Source of the DNA: Burkholderiaceae bacterium
Lineage (GTDB): Bacteria > Pseudomonadota > Gammaproteobacteria > Burkholderiales > Burkholderiaceae_C
DNA length: 64,000 nt
Direction of reading: 5' to 3'
NCBI GenBank assembly: GCA_024235995.1
Contig: JACKLI010000001.1
Span: 2,046,001 to 2,110,000, forward strand
This document shows, in pieces, positions 53,745-63,335 of the stretch; the stretch's first letter is position 1, and each line of letters starts with the position of its first letter. The notes beneath the pieces were generated by a model, which did not search any database, was not told the DNA's origin, and worked only from the letters and a program-made list of their open reading frames with translations. Position numbers and translations under genes: made by a program.

Positions 53745-54902
53745 ATGTCCGCCTGGCTCCTGCCGGATCACATTGCCGACGTTCTGCCCTCCGAGGCCCG
53801 GCACATCGAAGAACTCCGTCGCGCGCTGCTCGATACCGCGCGCGGCTATGGCTATGAGCTGGTGATCCCGCCGCTCATCGAGCACCTCGAATCCCTGCTC
53901 ACCGGCACCGGCGAGGCGCTGAGCCTGCAGACCTTCAAGCTGGTCGACCAACTCTCGGGCCGCACCCTGGGCCTGCGCGCCGACACCACGCCGCAGGTGG
54001 CGCGCATCGACGCCCACCTGCTGGGGCGCGGCGCCGTCACCCGCCTGTGCTATTGCGGCCCGGTGCTGCACACTCGCCCCGAGCGGGCGCACGCCACGCG
54101 CGAGCCGCTGCAGCTGGGCGCCGAGATCTACGGCTACGCCGGCCGCGAGGCCGACCTGGAAGTGCTGCGCCTGGCGCTGGACTGCCTGGGCGCTGCGTCC
54201 GTCCAGGGCCTGAACGTGGACCTGGCCGACGCGCGCATCGTGCGCGCCCTGCTGGCCGGCGTGAGCGACGAGGCCGCGCGCGCCGACATCCACCGCGCGC
54301 TGGCCAGCAAGGACGCCAGCGCCCTGGCCCAGGCCAGCGCTGGCCTGGCGCCGGCGGTGCGCCAGAGCCTGCTGGCCCTGGTGCAGCTGTACGGCGACGC
54401 CACCGTGCTCGATGAGGCCGAAAAAATCCTGCAGCCCTTGCCCGACGTGCGCGCCGCGCTATCGGACTTGAAGTGGCTGGCGGAGCGCCTGGAGGGCGTG
54501 CGCATCGGCTTCGACCTGGCCGACGCGCGCGGCTGGGGCTACTACAGCGGCATGCGGTTCTCGGTCTACGCCAAAGGTGCGGGCGACGCGCTGCTGCGCG
54601 GCGGGCGCTACGACGGCGTGGGCGCGGTGTTCGGCCACAAGCGCGACCGCGACCGGCCCGCCGTGGGCTTCAGCCTGGACCTCAAGCAGCTGGTGCGCGC
54701 CGTGCCGCCGCAGCCGCTGCGCGCCGCCATCCGCGCGCCCTGGGGCGACGCGCCGGGCCTGGCCGCCGCCGTGGCCGCGCTGCGCCGCGAAGGCGAGACG
54801 GTGGTGCGCGTGCTGCCGGGCGAGGACGGCGAGCTGGACGAATTTCACTGCGACCGCGAGCTGGTGCCGCATGGCGAGCGCTGGGCCGTGGTGTCCCTGT
54901 AA
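53745..54902 (+). CDS. hisZ: ATP phosphoribosyltransferase regulatory subunit
   Basis: Catalytically inactive HisRS-like partner of short-form HisG; it makes the first step of histidine synthesis regulable. 385 residues: [20 protein letters not shown] at the start, [40 protein letters not shown] (a degenerate motif 2), and [20 protein letters not shown]. The hisG gene is not in the window. It stands between the hfl genes and purA, as in other Burkholderiales. Confidence 0.95.
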   Translation: MSAWLLPDHIADVLPSEARHIEELRRALLDTARGYGYELVIPPLIEHLESLLTGTGEALSLQTFKLVDQLSGRTLGLRADTTPQVARIDAHLLGRGAVTRLCYCGPVLHTRPERAHATREPLQLGAEIYGYAGREADLEVLRLALDCLGAASVQGLNVDLADARIVRALLAGVSDEAARADIHRALASKDASALAQASAGLAPAVRQSLLALVQLYGDATVLDEAEKILQPLPDVRAALSDLKWLAERLEGVRIGFDLADARGWGYYSGMRFSVYAKGAGDALLRGGRYDGVGAVFGHKRDRDRPAVGFSLDLKQLVRAVPPQPLRAAIRAPWGDAPGLAAAVAALRREGETVVRVLPGEDGELDEFHCDRELVPHGERWAVVSL

Positions 54903-54927
54903 ACGGTTTTTGTTTTTGGAGCGATAG

Positions 54928-56262
<1,335 letters not shown>

Positions 56263-56325
56263 GATTTTCAAGCCAGATCGGCCTCTGGCCGGCGTTACAC
56301 CTGCGCAACCAGCTATCAATCGAGG
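56263..56325 (+). repeat. Dispersed palindromic repeat, copy I
   Basis: GATTTTCAAGCCAGATCGGC, CTCTGGCCGGCGTTACACC, TGCGCAACCAGCTATCAATC. It fills the purA-phosphoribosyltransferase gap; its end runs into the GAGGAG that serves as ribosome site of the next gene. Confidence 0.75.
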
Positions 56326-56335
56326 AGTTACCGGC

Positions 56336-56860
56336 ATGTTGACCGAAGACGGCAAGCACCTGTACGTGAGCTACGACGAATACCACGACCTGATCGAAAA
56401 GCTCGCGATCAAGGTGCACCAGTCGGGCTGGCGCTTCGACACCATCCTGTGCCTGGCGCGCGGCGGCATGCGCCCGGGCGACGTGCTCTCGCGCATCTTC
56501 GACGTGCCGCTGGCCATCATGTCCACCAGCTCGTACCGCGCCGAGGAAGGCACGGTGCAGGGCCACCTGGACATCGCCCACTACATCACCACGCCGCAGG
56601 GCCAGATCGCCGGCAAGGTGCTGCTGGTCGACGACCTGGCCGACACCGGCGTGACGCTGAACGCGGTGGTCGAGCGCCTGCGCACCAACTACCAGCCCAT
56701 CACCGAGCTGCGCACCGCCGTCCTCTGGACCAAGGGCACGTCCAACTTCCAGGCCGACTACTCGGTTGAGCACCTGCCCACCAACCCCTGGATCCACCAG
56801 CCCTTCGAGGGCTACGACGGCATGTCGCCGGAGCGATTGCTGGCCAAGTGGAAGGTTTGA
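56336..56860 (+). CDS. Phosphoribosyltransferase (purine salvage type)
   Basis: 174-residue type I PRTase. The PRPP loop VLLVDDLADTGVTLNAVVER is complete, and FDTILCLARGGMRPGDVLSR is the usual N-terminal flexible-loop region. Enzymes of this size are annotated xanthine-guanine or hypoxanthine PRTase; the position after purA fits purine salvage, but the exact base is not certain. GAGGAG precedes the ATG, supplied at the border of repeat copy I. Confidence 0.9.
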   Translation: MLTEDGKHLYVSYDEYHDLIEKLAIKVHQSGWRFDTILCLARGGMRPGDVLSRIFDVPLAIMSTSSYRAEEGTVQGHLDIAHYITTPQGQIAGKVLLVDDLADTGVTLNAVVERLRTNYQPITELRTAVLWTKGTSNFQADYSVEHLPTNPWIHQPFEGYDGMSPERLLAKWKV

Positions 56861-56882
56861 GCCACTGCACTACCATCGGTGC

Positions 56883-58097
56883 ATGACCGACCCGACCACC
56901 CAGCTGATCCACCACCCCTACCAGCCGCCCGCCGGCTTCGACGCACCGCTGCCGGCGGTGCACAAGGCCTCCACGGTCTTCTTTCCCAACGTCGCGGCCA
57001 TGCGCACGCGCGACTGGAAGGACAAGAGCGCCTACACCTACGGCCTGCACGGCACGCCCAGTACCTTCACGCTCGAGGAGCGCATCGCCACGCTGGAGCA
57101 CGGCCAATATTGCGTGCTGCTGCCCAGCGGCCTGGCGGCGGTGGCCTGCGCCTCGCTGGCGCTGCTCAAGTCCGGCGACGAGGTGCTGGTGCCCGACAAC
57201 GCCTACGGCCCCAACAAGGCGCTGACCGAGGGCGAGCTGGCGGCCTGGGGCATCACGCACCAGTACTACGACCCCATGAGCGTGGCCGACCTGGCCGCGC
57301 GCATCAACGAGCGCACGCGCTTGGTGTGGCTGGAGGCCGCCGGCTCCATCACGCTGGAGTTTCCCGACCTGATCGAGCAGGTGCGCCTGTGCCGCGCGCG
57401 CGGCGTGACCTGCGTGCTGGACAACACCTGGGGCGCGGGCCTGGCTTTCAACCCGTTCGACCTGGACGGCCAGGGCCTGGGCGTTCACGTCTCGGTGCAC
57501 GCCCTCACCAAATACCCCAGCGGCGGCGGCGACGTGCTGATGGGCAGCGTGAGCACGCGCGACGAGGCGCTGCACCGCCGCATCCTGCTGACGCACATGC
57601 GCCTGGGCTTCGGCGTCAGCGCCGGCGACACCGAGACGCTGCTGCGCGCGCTGCCCAGCATCGCCCTGCGCTACCACGCGCAGGACCAGGCGGCGCGCCA
57701 GCTGGCGCGCTGGTGCGCGCAGCAGCCGGCGTTTGCCCAGGTGCTGCACCCGGCGCTGACCGGCAGCCCCGGCCACGCCCACTGGCAGCAGGTGTGCGGC
57801 GCGGCCGACGCGCTCGGCGGCGGCGCCGCGGCCGGCCTGTTCAGCGTGATGGTGCATGAGCGCTACAGCCAGGCGCAGGTCGACGCCTTTTGCGACGGCC
57901 TGCGCCTGTTCAGGCTGGGCTACAGCTGGGGCGGGCCGATCAGCCTGGTCGTGCCCTACGACCTGGCCGCCATCCGCGCCCACGGCTGGCCGGCGCACCT
58001 GGCGCGTGGCACGGTGGTGCGCTTTTCCACCGGCCTGGAGGCGGTGGCCGACCTGCAGGCCGACTTGGCGCAGGCCATGGCGCGAGCCTTGGGCTGA
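56883..58097 (+). CDS. metC: Cystathionine beta-lyase (MetC-like PLP enzyme)
   Basis: Cys/Met-metabolism PLP-dependent enzyme of 404 residues. YGLHGTPSTFTLEERIATLE is the family N-terminal block, LPSGLAAVACASLALLKSGD follows, NTWGAGLAFNPFDLDG holds the PLP aspartate, and SVHALTKYPSGGGDVLMGSV holds the PLP lysine (Lys210). The C-terminal part ends LARGTVVRFSTGLEAVADL. The length and GTPSTFTLE version suggest MetC, but gamma-lyases are close. It follows the PRTase after 22 bp and is the last housekeeping gene before the gene-free stretch. Confidence 0.9.
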   Translation: MTDPTTQLIHHPYQPPAGFDAPLPAVHKASTVFFPNVAAMRTRDWKDKSAYTYGLHGTPSTFTLEERIATLEHGQYCVLLPSGLAAVACASLALLKSGDEVLVPDNAYGPNKALTEGELAAWGITHQYYDPMSVADLAARINERTRLVWLEAAGSITLEFPDLIEQVRLCRARGVTCVLDNTWGAGLAFNPFDLDGQGLGVHVSVHALTKYPSGGGDVLMGSVSTRDEALHRRILLTHMRLGFGVSAGDTETLLRALPSIALRYHAQDQAARQLARWCAQQPAFAQVLHPALTGSPGHAHWQQVCGAADALGGGAAAGLFSVMVHERYSQAQVDAFCDGLRLFRLGYSWGGPISLVVPYDLAAIRAHGWPAHLARGTVVRFSTGLEAVADLQADLAQAMARALG

Positions 58098-58121
58098 TGC
58101 CAGCAGCGGGGAATCAAATAC

Positions 58122-58165
58122 CGAACGCAGAGGGCGCAAAGAAAACGCAAAAGACGCAAAAAAAT
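58122..58165. repeat. A-rich tandem-like repeat (unit about 10 bp)
   Basis: GGGCGCAAAGA AAACGCAAAAG ACGCAAAAAA: three imperfect units built on CGCAAAR, just after metC. Its function is unknown; I recall similar tracts in other Comamonadaceae (unverified). Confidence 0.5.
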
Positions 58166-58264
58166 CAACGAACCCGTTGACACCCACCAATCAACGGTGA
58201 ACGTGCGCGCAGCGGATTTCTGGTGTTTTTTTGCAGTGGCCACGGCATCTGCGCCTGGACAAGT

Positions 58265-58325
58265 CCAGTACAGGGGCTTGATGGTGGTGTCGCAGTCCAA
58301 TTCCAGATTCGTTGTTGACTTGGCG
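58265..58325 (-). pseudogene. Possible short transposase scrap
   Basis: The minus strand reads TTNLELDCDTTIKPLYWTCP. DCDTTIKPLY resembles the first catalytic Asp region of some DDE transposases (IS1380-like, from memory). Only about 20 codons are visible, with nothing recognisable on either side. Confidence 0.3.
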
Positions 58326-58399
58326 TTTTGGATGCTGCTGGTGGCAGGGAACTTGCTACGCCACCGAACGATCTGCGATTTCCGGGCTTTCCATCTCAA

Positions 58400-58668
58400 G
58401 GCGAGGCTTCGCACATCGTCTTGGCGGCCGAACTGGACAACGTTGCACCGGATGCGAACTGGCTGCTGCCGATGATCCAGACGGTCAAGGACAACCTGGG
58501 CGAACTTCCCCAGCGCGCGGTCTGGCCGACGCCGGCTACCGCAGCGAAGGCAACCTGAAGAGCGCACCGATCGAGCCGGTGGTGGCACTGGGCCGTGAAG
58601 GCAAAGAGCACGCCCAAATCGGCGTCCCGCAGTACCCGCACACGGTGGCGATGGCAGCCAAGTTGCAG
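58400..58668 (+). pseudogene. Frameshifted DDE transposase remnant (IS1182-like)
   Basis: Frame one encodes GEASHIVLAAELDNVAPDAN and PMIQTVKDNLGELPQRA; after about 58522 a second frame carries on with LADAGYRSEGNLKSAPIEPV and VALGREGKEHAQIGV, then ends near 58668. These are the middle blocks of an IS1182-like transposase (the LADAGYRSE motif with catalytic Asp), with a frameshift between and both ends missing. It is not functional. Confidence 0.65.
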
Positions 58669-58848
58669 ATCGACAACGTCACTGAAGGCGCTGCTGCAGA
58701 CCGCACCAGCGCGCGATGAGTCCCCAGATGAATCGCCTGCCCCTTGACGGTCGAACCGCGCTCAGAGCAACGGCTTGACGCAGCCCAATGGCGAAGTCCT
58801 GACGGTTCTGCCGCGCAGACTCCCAGCCCAGCAATACGGCTTTCATGT

Positions 58849-59406
58849 TCAGGCCACCGGCGGGAAAGCGTGGGGGGCGCCTGCTTCAGGCTCGAGTTCG
58901 CAGTCCAGAGAGTTGACAATGCGTGCGACGCCGCAATAGAACGCACCGGTCGCGAGCAACTCCATCAGGTGCTTCTCTCCGAAGCGCTCCAGCAAGGCCT
59001 TCATGGTCGCAGCGCTCGCGCCGCTGGCGTGTGTCAGGTCGTCCGCGAGCTGCAGAACCAGAGATTGGTCGGCATCGAACAGTGCGCCATCGCGCCAATG
59101 CGGCAATGCGGCCAGCTGTGCCGGCGTGACGCCTTCTGCCAGTGCCATATGCGCGTGGTGGCCGTATTCGTACCTGGATTCGTGTCGGCAGGCGATCTGC
59201 ACGATCAACAGCTCGCGCAGCCTGCGCGGGACTGACAGTTCGTTGCGAAGGCCGCGTGCGAATGGCGCCCATACCTTGGCGAGCGCCGGGGACCAAGCCA
59301 TCATCCGCCAGACGTTCAGCACCGTGCCGCGCTGCTTCATCTTCTCGAAAACGTCCTTCAGTTCCGGGTCCACGGTATCTGTATCGACCATCTTCATGCG
59401 TGCCAT
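58849..59406 (-). CDS. Carboxymuconolactone-decarboxylase-like / AhpD-like protein
   Basis: 185 residues of the CMD fold: PELKDVFEKMKQRGTVLNVW, PRRLRELLIVQIACRHESRY and EYGHHAHMALAEGVTPAQLA carry the family pattern (Glu80 and a His pair around 83-84), without the CxxC of the AhpD redox enzymes. It is not the true PcaC, which is smaller. It may be a decarboxylase or a cofactor-free hydrolase of the unknown pathway encoded nearby. It lies 93 bp downstream of the AraC gene on the same strand. Confidence 0.85.
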   Translation of the reverse strand: MARMKMVDTDTVDPELKDVFEKMKQRGTVLNVWRMMAWSPALAKVWAPFARGLRNELSVPRRLRELLIVQIACRHESRYEYGHHAHMALAEGVTPAQLAALPHWRDGALFDADQSLVLQLADDLTHASGASAATMKALLERFGEKHLMELLATGAFYCGVARIVNSLDCELEPEAGAPHAFPPVA

Positions 59407-59499
59407 GCTCTTGCTTCCTTCGATTTTGTATCCGTGAAATCATGCGATCGGTCGATCCAGGTCGATTGATCAACGGTTCCATCGAATTGATCTTCCGTT

Positions 59500-60510
59500 T
59501 CATATTCGGCCAACCCGCCGGGATCGGATGAAGCTGGTGCTGAAGCTGGCACGGAACCAATGCGCAAAGGCACTAGCAGAGGAAAAACCGAGCATCGAGG
59601 CTGCGTCTTCCAGCGAATGGTCACTGTCACTGCACAGCTTCAGAGCCAGCTCGCGGCGGACGGAATCCAGCACCGACTTGAATGGCTCGCCCTCCAGGCT
59701 CAGCTGCCGGTGCAAGGTCTGCCGACTGACACCCAGGTGCTGCGCCACCCTGTCGACCGTGCAACGGCCGTTGCCCAACAACGCCGCGATCAAGTGGCGC
59801 ACGGTTTCCCGTCGCGCAGGCTTGCGTTGGCTGAGCGCAGTGTCGAGAAAGCGGCGCGCGAAACTGGCAAGCCCGGGCTGCGGCGGAGTCAGCTCCCGGG
59901 TCATGTCGCTTGCCGAGCAGACGATGCCGTTGAAAGCGCTGTTGAACTCGATATCCTTGCCAAGGAAAGACCTGTGAAAGCGCAAGTCGTGAGGCGGCCG
60001 ATGGGTGAAGCAAACCAGGCAAGGCTGCCATCCGGGGCCCAGGATGTCGCGTAGCATCTGAAACATCACGCCAACCGTCAGCTCCATCGCCTGGCGCGTC
60101 GGAATCGACTTGCCCAGCATCAATTCCTCGCGGATGACAACGACGTCGTCCTCTTCATCGACCAGCGCCAGCAACGCGTCATTGAGCACTCGGTTGTAGC
60201 TCAGCAGCGTCTTCAACGCTTTCAGCGCCGTGCTCTCCTGCTTGATTACCAAGCTGACGGGCCCGAGTTCCCAGATATGCCGGCGGCTTGCCAGCTTCAG
60301 GCCGAACGCCTCCATTTCAGAGGCCTGCGCGCATAGATCCAGTAATCGGCACACCGCCTCCATGCCGATCAGGGTCTCGTTGTCGTCAAGGCAGCGGCGC
60401 GGCAGGCCCGCCTTGCGCATCATCGCGAACGGGTCGAGGCCGGCCGACTGCGCCAGATCCGTGAACCCCGTCAGGCTGGCGCTGCGGATGAGGTGAGATG
60501 TCTGAGTCAT
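59500..60510 (-). CDS. AraC-family regulator (OruR-like)
   Basis: 336-residue transcription factor. The N-terminal half is the arabinose-binding-like domain of OruR/MmsR-type regulators (SLTGFTDLAQSAGLDPFAMM; MEAFGLKLASRRHIWELGPV; THRPPHDLRFHRSFLG), and the C-terminal half is the AraC double helix-turn-helix (CTVDRVAQHLGVSRQTLHRQ; SLEDAASMLGFSSASAFAHW). It is divergent from the BKACE operon and separated from it by 145 bp holding two direct repeats, its likely operators. The inducer is unknown. Confidence 0.92.
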   Translation of the reverse strand: MTQTSHLIRSASLTGFTDLAQSAGLDPFAMMRKAGLPRRCLDDNETLIGMEAVCRLLDLCAQASEMEAFGLKLASRRHIWELGPVSLVIKQESTALKALKTLLSYNRVLNDALLALVDEEDDVVVIREELMLGKSIPTRQAMELTVGVMFQMLRDILGPGWQPCLVCFTHRPPHDLRFHRSFLGKDIEFNSAFNGIVCSASDMTRELTPPQPGLASFARRFLDTALSQRKPARRETVRHLIAALLGNGRCTVDRVAQHLGVSRQTLHRQLSLEGEPFKSVLDSVRRELALKLCSDSDHSLEDAASMLGFSSASAFAHWFRASFSTSFIRSRRVGRI

Positions 60511-60539
60511 GGAGGCCTCCGGTGGCTTCGCACTTGAGA

Positions 60540-60577
60540 CAACTAATCAATTCGTCGCGACAACCGATCAATTCGTC
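60540..60577. promoter_or_regulatory. Direct-repeat operator, probable AraC-type binding sites
   Basis: CAACTAATCAATTCGTC (60540-60556) and CAACCGATCAATTCGTC (60561-60577) are near-identical 17-mers set 21 bp apart, two helical turns, the pattern expected for an AraC dimer. They sit between the regulator and the BKACE gene, about 79 bp before the latter's ATG. Confidence 0.75.
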
Positions 60578-60655
60578 AGGAACGACGGCTCGCATCATAA
60601 CGACAAGCGCGGTCACAGCCTGTAATCGCAGGCTCCGCAGCTACCAAGGAATACC

Positions 60656-61717
60656 ATGCACTTCCTCGATGGGGCCCTGCTGCCCGAAAACCAGGAGAAA
60701 CTCGTCATTACCGCCGCCCCTTACGGCCCGCAATGGGAGCCGGGAGACTTCCCGTCCGACATCCCGGTGACGATCGAGGAGCAGGTACAAAAGGCGGTCG
60801 ATTGCTACAACGCCGGCGCCACGGTGCTCCACTTCCATGCCCGCGAGGACGATGGCTCCGGCTGCAAGAACCTCGACCGCTTCAACGAGATTCTCGCTCG
60901 CATCAAGCAGGCGGTGCCCGACATGATCATCCAGGTCGGCGGCTCGATCTCGTTTGCTCCCGTCGAGGAAGGCGCCCCTGCCGAGTGGTTGAGCGACGAG
61001 ACGCGCCACATGCTGGCGCGCCTGCAGCCAACGCCCGAGCAGGTCACCGTGGCCATCAACACCGGCCAGATGAACACGACGGAAATCATGACCCCCGAGG
61101 ATTACGCGGGCACCTCGTTCGAGCGCAAGGCGGTCTTCGATGCTTACGAGGAAATGATCGTACCGGCCGGCCCCGCGTGGCTGCGCGAGCATCTTGCCCA
61201 GTTGTCGGCCAACGGCATCCAGCCGCATTTCCAGATCACCATGAAGTCGGGCCTCGTCACCCTTGAGCGCCTGATCCGGCGCGGCCTCTACAAGGGCCCG
61301 CTGAACATCAACTGGGTCGCTCTCAGTGGCGGTTTCGACAACCCGGACCCGTATTCCATGATGGAGTTCATCCGCCTTCTGCCCGATGGTTCGACTCTCA
61401 CTCTGGAAGCGCTGATGCGCGCCACCCTTCCGATCAACACCATGGCCATCGCCATGGGCCTGCACGTGCGCTGCGGCATCGAGGACACGCTCTGGGGCCC
61501 CAGGGGGGAGTACATCAGCAGCGTGAAGCAGATCGAGCAACTGGTGCGCATCTCGCGCGAACTGGGGCGAGAGGTCGCATCGGCCCAAGAGGCGCGCAAG
61601 ATCTTCAAGATCGGCAAGCGCTACGAGACAGTCGATCAAACGCTCGCCGAGTTGCGCTATCCCAGCACTCGCCGCCCGGTTCATCCGGGGCTCGCAGAAC
61701 GCATGGTGGCAGCATGA
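60656..61717 (+). CDS. Beta-keto acid cleavage enzyme (BKACE, DUF849)
   Basis: Zn-dependent enzyme that transfers an acetyl-like unit from acetyl-CoA to a beta-keto acid, giving acetoacetate and a new CoA ester. 353 residues: LVITAAPYGPQWEPGD, the Zn motif ATVLHFHARE with His59/His61, QVGGSISFAP, ITMKSGLVTLERL, and MGLHVRCGIEDTLWGPRGEY near the end. The substrate class cannot be set from sequence. AAGGAAT precedes the ATG. It is first in a plus-strand operon and its stop overlaps the next ATG (ATGA). Confidence 0.92.
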   Translation: MHFLDGALLPENQEKLVITAAPYGPQWEPGDFPSDIPVTIEEQVQKAVDCYNAGATVLHFHAREDDGSGCKNLDRFNEILARIKQAVPDMIIQVGGSISFAPVEEGAPAEWLSDETRHMLARLQPTPEQVTVAINTGQMNTTEIMTPEDYAGTSFERKAVFDAYEEMIVPAGPAWLREHLAQLSANGIQPHFQITMKSGLVTLERLIRRGLYKGPLNINWVALSGGFDNPDPYSMMEFIRLLPDGSTLTLEALMRATLPINTMAIAMGLHVRCGIEDTLWGPRGEYISSVKQIEQLVRISRELGREVASAQEARKIFKIGKRYETVDQTLAELRYPSTRRPVHPGLAERMVAA

Positions 61718-62292
61718 GCATGGCACCCACGCTGTTGCTGATACCCGGCCTGCGTGACGAAGCGCCGGGCCACTGGCAGGCGATTCTCGCCAGCCAATGT
61801 CCGGGCGCCGTGTCGCTGCCGGCGCTGGGCCGCAGAAACATCGATCTGGCCGCCCGCCTGGTGCAGATCGAAGAGGCTGTCCAGGCCATCAAGGGGCCTG
61901 TGGTGGTGGTTGCGCACAGCGGCGGCACCATTGCCACAGCACATTGGGCCCAGCGCACCCACGCCGCCATCCACGGAGCCCTGCTGGCGACGCCGCCGCT
62001 GTTCGCGGGCCCGCTGGGGCCCGAGTTTCCGGATCTGGCCGATTTCCAGCGCCACGGCTGGGTGCCAATTCCCCGCTCGCCACTGCCGTTTCGCTGCATC
62101 GTGGCAGCGAGCAGGAACGACCCACTGGGCGCCTACGAAGGCGTCAGCGAACTGGCGCGCGACTGGGGTGCCAGCCTATTCGACCTGGGAGAAAGTGGCC
62201 ATCTGAATCCGGCCTCTGGTTTCGGCCCTTGGCCTACCGCGCTGGATTTGGTTCGTGAGCTGGCGCTCCCCGCGCCGATTCCAATGAATTAG
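61714..62292 (+). CDS. RBBP9/YdeN-family alpha/beta hydrolase
   Basis: 192-residue serine hydrolase: LLLIPGLRDEAPGHWQAIL as the oxyanion region, the nucleophile Ser69 in VVVAHSGGTIA, Asp136 in ASRNDPLGAYEG and His163 in ESGHLNP. RBBP9-like proteins are esterases of unknown natural substrate. It overlaps the BKACE gene by 4 bp, so the two are co-translated and probably act in one pathway, for example to hydrolyse a CoA ester or lactone made by it. Confidence 0.9.
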   Translation: MSMAPTLLLIPGLRDEAPGHWQAILASQCPGAVSLPALGRRNIDLAARLVQIEEAVQAIKGPVVVVAHSGGTIATAHWAQRTHAAIHGALLATPPLFAGPLGPEFPDLADFQRHGWVPIPRSPLPFRCIVAASRNDPLGAYEGVSELARDWGASLFDLGESGHLNPASGFGPWPTALDLVRELALPAPIPMN

Positions 62293-62327
62293 GCCTCATG
62301 ACGCGTGAAAAACTCAAGGAGACATCA

Positions 62328-63302
62328 ATGAAGACTTCGATCCACGTGGTTTGGCGTTTCGCGCTCGCCGCATTGCTCCTGGCCGGCACATCGCTGGCCC
62401 AGGCCTGGCCCGAACGGGTCATCAAAATTATCGTCCCCGCGCCACCCGGTGGAAACATGGACGTGCCCGCTCGCGTCTTTGCCAACTTCCTGTCCAAGGA
62501 GGTTGGTTTCCCCGTCATCGTGGAGAACAAGGCCGGCGCGGGAGGGGCCATCGGCGTGCAGGCCATGCTGAATGCGCCGGCCGACGGGCACACGATTCTG
62601 TACACCAGCTCCAACGTGCTCACCGAGATACCGCACGTCATGAAGCCGCCTTACGACCCGATGAAGGACGTACGGCCGGTGGCAGCGCTTACAAAGTACC
62701 GTTATGTTTTGGTCGTTGCGAAGGACTATCCCGCGAACGATTTGGCCGGCATGGCGCGCCAGCTCAAGGCTGCGCCGGACCAGGGCAGCTTTGCATCCCC
62801 AAGCCCTGGAACGGTCGCGCAGTTCGGTGGCGAGATGCTCAATCGCAAGCTCGGAGTGAACATGCAGCACATTCCATATTATGGAACACCTCCCGCCCTG
62901 AACGCAGTGATGTCCAAGCAGGTCACGATGGTTCTGGACAGCGTCGTCACTTCGGGGCCCCTGCTGCAAGGCGGAAAACTCAAGGCGCTGGCCATCGCCG
63001 GCACCACCCGCTACGCCGGCATGCCGCAGGTTCCGACCTTCGCCGAGCAAGGCTTTCCGGAGTTCAGTGATTTCAACGGCTGGCAGGGCATCGCGGTGTC
63101 TCCCAAGGTGCCGGCCCCCATTGTCGAAAAGCTCTACGCCGTGACGCGCCGCATCGCCGACCTGACGCCGTTCAAGGACCAGATCGCCCGGATCGGCTTC
63201 GAGCCGGTCGTGCCCGATTCGTTGCAGCAGTTCGCGCAGCACCTGCAGTCGGACTACGACCGCTTCGGCGTGCTGAATCGCACGTTCGCCCTGAAGCAAT
63301 GA
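62328..63302 (+). CDS. Tripartite tricarboxylate transporter / Bug-family binding protein
   Basis: 324-residue periplasmic solute-binding protein of the Bug (TctC) family, enormously expanded in Burkholderiales. A signal peptide (MKTSIHVVWRFALAALLLAG...AQA) precedes WPERVIKIIVPAPPGGNMDV, the family start; VIVENKAGAGGAIGVQAMLN and SPSPGTVAQFGGEMLN follow. AAGGAG precedes the ATG. No TctAB membrane partners are seen, as is common for orphan Bug proteins. It may capture the substrate of the BKACE pathway. Confidence 0.93.
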   Translation: MKTSIHVVWRFALAALLLAGTSLAQAWPERVIKIIVPAPPGGNMDVPARVFANFLSKEVGFPVIVENKAGAGGAIGVQAMLNAPADGHTILYTSSNVLTEIPHVMKPPYDPMKDVRPVAALTKYRYVLVVAKDYPANDLAGMARQLKAAPDQGSFASPSPGTVAQFGGEMLNRKLGVNMQHIPYYGTPPALNAVMSKQVTMVLDSVVTSGPLLQGGKLKALAIAGTTRYAGMPQVPTFAEQGFPEFSDFNGWQGIAVSPKVPAPIVEKLYAVTRRIADLTPFKDQIARIGFEPVVPDSLQQFAQHLQSDYDRFGVLNRTFALKQ

Positions 63303-63335
63303 AGCTTGGTCAACCTTGAAGGAGATAAGTCAACC

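Larger units (their letters stand above)
58098..58848. other. Gene-free stretch with A-rich repeats and transposase fragments
   Basis: 751 bp with no intact gene. It holds an A-rich repeated tract at 58122-58165, a possible minus-strand transposase scrap near 58265-58325, a frameshifted transposase remnant at 58400-58668, and an unplaced 55-codon minus-strand frame (58679-58846). Lower GC and broken coding sense suggest old insertion-sequence debris. Confidence 0.7.

Noticed and set aside
58679..58846. Minus-strand 55-codon frame starting MKAVLLGWESARQNRQDF
   Set aside because: It ends without a recognisable domain, has no ribosome site, and lies in the transposase-debris stretch. I cannot support it as a gene.
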